Below, piece by piece: positions 61,072 through 64,000 of a DNA stretch of 64,000 nt. How positions within the stretch are numbered: the stretch's first letter is position 1; every line of letters starts with the position of its first letter. The stretch spans positions 1,195,001 through 1,259,000 of the forward strand of contig VICG01000015.1 of NCBI GenBank assembly GCA_008692225.1, given 5' to 3'. The notes beneath the pieces were generated by a model. That model did no database searches and was not told the origin of the DNA. It saw nothing but the letters and a program-made list of their open reading frames with translations. This DNA is from Monilinia fructicola (lineage: Eukaryota; Ascomycota; Leotiomycetes; Helotiales; Sclerotiniaceae). The position numbers and the translations under genes are program-made.

Positions 61072-63065
61072 GTAGTAGATTCAATTAATTGATTTGTTAG
61101 TGGAAAACTACTGGTTCGACTATTAATAAATGATTACCCAGCAGTATTTGCCTATATTCTTATTCGCATTTATAGTATTTACTCAAAAGAACGCCGCTAT
61201 AGATATCCATGGATACATAACTTCAACGCATACCCGACTTACACGAAAACCGGATTTTGTTACCTGTCGAGATTTTTATTAATAAATACCTTGGTCATCA
61301 TCAAATTCGTGACGCGCACCTGCACCGTATGAACTTCCATTTTGGTCATTTGTGATTCTTATCGTGAGATGGAACAAAGAGGGCGCAGGAGATTTATTTG
61401 TTTGCAGAAGCGACGATAGTAAGCACTTTTTGACAAATTGCTTGCAGAGGACCAAATCCGGCTGCGTCATGACAGACATGGATTGATTTCGGTTGTAGAG
61501 CTGCCCAAGTGCCCAGTTGCCTCCAGGTTCCCGCCAAATTTGATTCATTCAATAGTAGATGGGATGATAATGATACATACCCGATACGGTTTAGCGTGGT
61601 CACTGGAAAGGGAAAAGCTTGGACCTATCATTTGACTTTGACATCTCAACCAACCTCCTTCACTTTTGCTTTTGATCATGGAGAGAGGGGAGAGGGGAGG
61701 GGAGGGACATGAGGGGGATTTGGAAGTTCTAGTACTGAGGAGCACAAAACCGATGGGATATCTTGAAGAGGAATATTCAACCATTCATGAATCCTTTTTG
61801 ATTCTACTTCTTCTTCCACTTCATCTCATCCTTACTAGGTAGGTAGGGAGGTTAGGTAGGTAGGTACCTCGTAGTCAAAAACAAACAATAAAACACAACA
61901 GTAAGAACAAGAATACGAGCAACAAGGACAACACCGAAAACAACAACCACAACAACATATAAGAAGTTGCTTCTCCATTTATTTGTTTGTACAGAACAAA
62001 CCCGATCTATATCTTTTCACTACATTGTGTATGGATGTATGTATATGTATGATATTAACCTCGGACTTATGATCCAGCATCATACATCATACATCATACA
62101 TCATACATCATCCATCCATCATACTACATACTACATACTACATACTACATACAATACCTCCCTCTCGACCTCCCTTGGTATATACTAGGTACATATACAT
62201 ATAACAGTTTACTTGCTTGGTCCAAAATCACATCTCAAGAACGAGCGGGGACCAATTGAATAACAATAATCTTTGTAAGTCCTTGTTGTATCCAATGATG
62301 GATCTCAAATTCCCCTCAAACCCCCATGAAAGAGGGAGCTTCGGATTTTGTGCTTTGTACAGCTGGAGTCCCTCCTTCTACTATACTACACTTTTCCAAC
62401 AATACCTGTCTAGTCGTCATTCGGATGGTCATTGGTACGGTCATGGTCATTCGGTCATTCGTACATACAGTCAGTCAGTCAGTCAGTCAGTCAGATACAG
62501 CCAGATTGACATATCCATGGATGCTTTAACGCTAACGCAGTTGTGGGGAAAGCTCCTCTAGTTCTATACTCTACTTCTTCCTACATTCCCATAAATTTCG
62601 TCAGAGAGGAGCTCCGAGGGCTTTCCTTCCCTTCATCATCATCCTCCTCCTCCTGCTCATCATCATCATCAATCAACAACAACAACAACTTCTAATCAAG
62701 AACAATCCAATTCCAATTCCAATTTCAATTCCAAATTAAAAGGAACTGGGAAAGGAAAGCGAAAAGGAATAGGAAAAGAAAAAGAAAAAAAAAGAAAGAA
62801 GAAGACGAGACAAAACAAGATAAAAACAAAACAAATATCCAACAATTGTTTTCCTTCAAGCTTGTATTGACCTAACCTACGCCTTTTTACCATATACCTT
62901 TGGTTCCTTCACAAGTTACTTTTTGGATCTCCCCATTTGATTCTTTTCCTCATTCTCTCTGCATTGCTTGCTTGCTTGCTTGCTTGCAACCTGCAGTCTC
63001 CCATCAAAACCCCACTTTAACAACTCAGGTTAACATAGCGACAGCTTGTCGCACCCTGAATCAAG
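61072..63065. other. Promoter side of glycogen synthase, short repeats
   Basis: No other gene. Contains a GGGGA run (61684-61710), TAGGTAGG copies (61837-61867), CATACAT copies (62080-62115), a GTCA/CAGT array (62470-62492) and GCTT copies (62967-62988). The last 400 bp are pyrimidine-rich, as expected for the leader. Confidence 0.55.
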
Positions 63066-64000
63066 ATGTCGGAAACTAACAGAGACATCAAGAATCACTT
63101 TTTGTTTGAGATAGCCACAGAAGTTGCTAATCGAGGTAAGGAAATACTTCATTCCTGGAATTCCTGACATTCCGAAAGAACATTTTATTAACATGGTCCT
63201 CTTTTCCTAGTTGGTGGTATCTACTCTGTCATTAAATCCAAAGCACCAGTCACAACCGCAGAATATGGAGATCGATACACTCTTATCGGTCCTCTCAATA
63301 GGCAGTCTGTAAGTTTTTTGACTTGGAAATTACTTATGAACTTGCCTAATTTTTTATAGGCCGCAGTGGAAGTAGAGGCCTTAACCCCAACAAACCCCCA
63401 TCTCGCTGCAACAATCGAATCCATGGAAGAAAGAGGTATTCAATTGGTATATGGTCGTTGGTTGATTGAGGGTGCCCCAAGAGTTCTTTTAATAGACACC
63501 AAGAGTGCATACAGATTTCTTGATGAATGGAAGGCCGACCTGTGGAATACCGCGGGCATCCCATCTCCACCTGGTGATGATGAGACCAATGAACAGTTGT
63601 CTTTGGCTACTTGGTGGCATGGTTCTTGGGAGAGGTTAGTACATCTGCATTGCATGATCTCCTGCATGTCACTTTCCAAGGCTAACATGCTCTTAGTTGT
63701 GTCGCTCACGAGAAAGAAAAAGCCGTCATTGCGCATTTCCACGAATGGCTTTCTGGTGTCGCACTCCCCCTCTGCAAGAAGCGTCGTATAGACGTCACCA
63801 CCATCTTCACTACCCACGCTACTCTGCTAGGAAGATATCTCTGCGCAGGATCAGTGGATTTCTACAACAATTTACAATTCTTTGATGTGGATGCCGAGGC
63901 AGGAAAGCGTGGTATCTACCACAGATATTGCATAGAACGTGCTTCTGCACATTCTTGCGATGTTTTCACCACCGTTTCGCACATCACTGCCTACGAGTCT
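63066..64000 (+). CDS. gsy1: Glycogen synthase, 5' part (runs off the window)
   Basis: Cytosolic GT3-family enzyme that adds glucose from UDP-glucose to glycogen. Four exons are seen: 63066-63135, 63211-63308, 63360-63634 and 63697 to the edge. All introns have GTAAG or GTTAGT donors and AG acceptors, and the joined frame is 249 codons with no stop. The start [20 protein letters not shown] is the family start. [16 protein letters not shown] is the UDP-glucose-binding loop. [28 protein letters not shown], then [20 protein letters not shown] and [15 protein letters not shown] continue the first Rossmann domain. The full protein is normally about 700 residues, so roughly two-thirds lies beyond the edge. 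No frame break here. Confidence 0.95.
63136..63210 (+). other. Intron 1 of glycogen synthase
   Basis: 75-nt intron, GTAAGG...CCTAG, after codon base 1; it completes Val in NRVGGIY. Confidence 0.85.
63309..63359 (+). other. Intron 2 of glycogen synthase
   Basis: 51-nt intron, GTAAGT...ATAG, between NRQS and AAVEVEAL. Confidence 0.85.
63635..63696 (+). other. Intron 3 of glycogen synthase
   Basis: 62-nt intron, GTTAGT...TTAG, between GSWE and [16 protein letters not shown] branch site lies shortly before the acceptor. Confidence 0.85.

Overview
This is a 64 kb piece of nuclear DNA from a filamentous ascomycete. Protein-coding genes carry short introns (46-76 nt) with GT...AG ends. The products are typical Pezizomycotina proteins: NmrA, condensin Cnd3, glycogen synthase, bL19m, F-box, BTB, 2EXR. 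The style of the intergenic DNA (many ACCTAGGT palindromes, TACGGAGTA-like motifs, AT-rich RIP-like islands) suggests Leotiomycetes, possibly Sclerotiniaceae. That placement is an inference from general look, not a database result.

Layout. 1-2.0 kb: a minus-strand F-box gene. 2.0-14.3 kb: a gene desert holding a decayed TTA-flanked inverted-repeat element (4.5-5.0 kb), a perfect ATA microsatellite (6.7 kb), an AT-mutated Fot1/pogo-like transposon (7.4-9.6 kb) and a 2EXR gene remnant (about 12 kb). 14.3-21.5 kb: a dense housekeeping block with condensin subunit Cnd3, a mitochondrial cysteine-synthase-like enzyme, a predicted mitochondrial protein and mitochondrial ribosomal protein bL19m. 23.3-35.7 kb: a BTB protein, an 837-residue membrane protein, an FAD monooxygenase and the nitrogen repressor NmrA. 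38-42 kb: a 9-bp minisatellite and a repeat-bearing single-pass membrane protein. 42-53 kb: mostly gene-poor, with one small gene and two TA-flanked inverted-repeat elements (50.5-51.9 kb). 53-57 kb: a divergent pair, a zinc-knuckle protein and a Cys-rich orphan. 57-63 kb: gene-poor, with AT microsatellite DNA and a 502-bp element inserted into another copy of its own family. 63.07 kb to the edge: the 5' part of glycogen synthase.

Two points matter most. First, six genes are interrupted by single-base length changes at or beside mononucleotide runs (about 13 sites, insertions and deletions). Undoing them gives full-length proteins whose lengths divide exactly by three, so I treat the genes as intact and the breaks as probable sequencing or assembly errors, not as pseudogenes. 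Second, the inverted-repeat family at 4.5 and 60 kb has GGGTGCG ends, TTA/TAA target duplications and one-sided 50-bp subterminal repeats, and it shows exact self-insertion.

The genes are mostly independent housekeeping genes. The only clear grouping is three neighbouring genes for mitochondrial proteins at 18.0-21.5 kb, two of them sharing a 209-bp divergent promoter.
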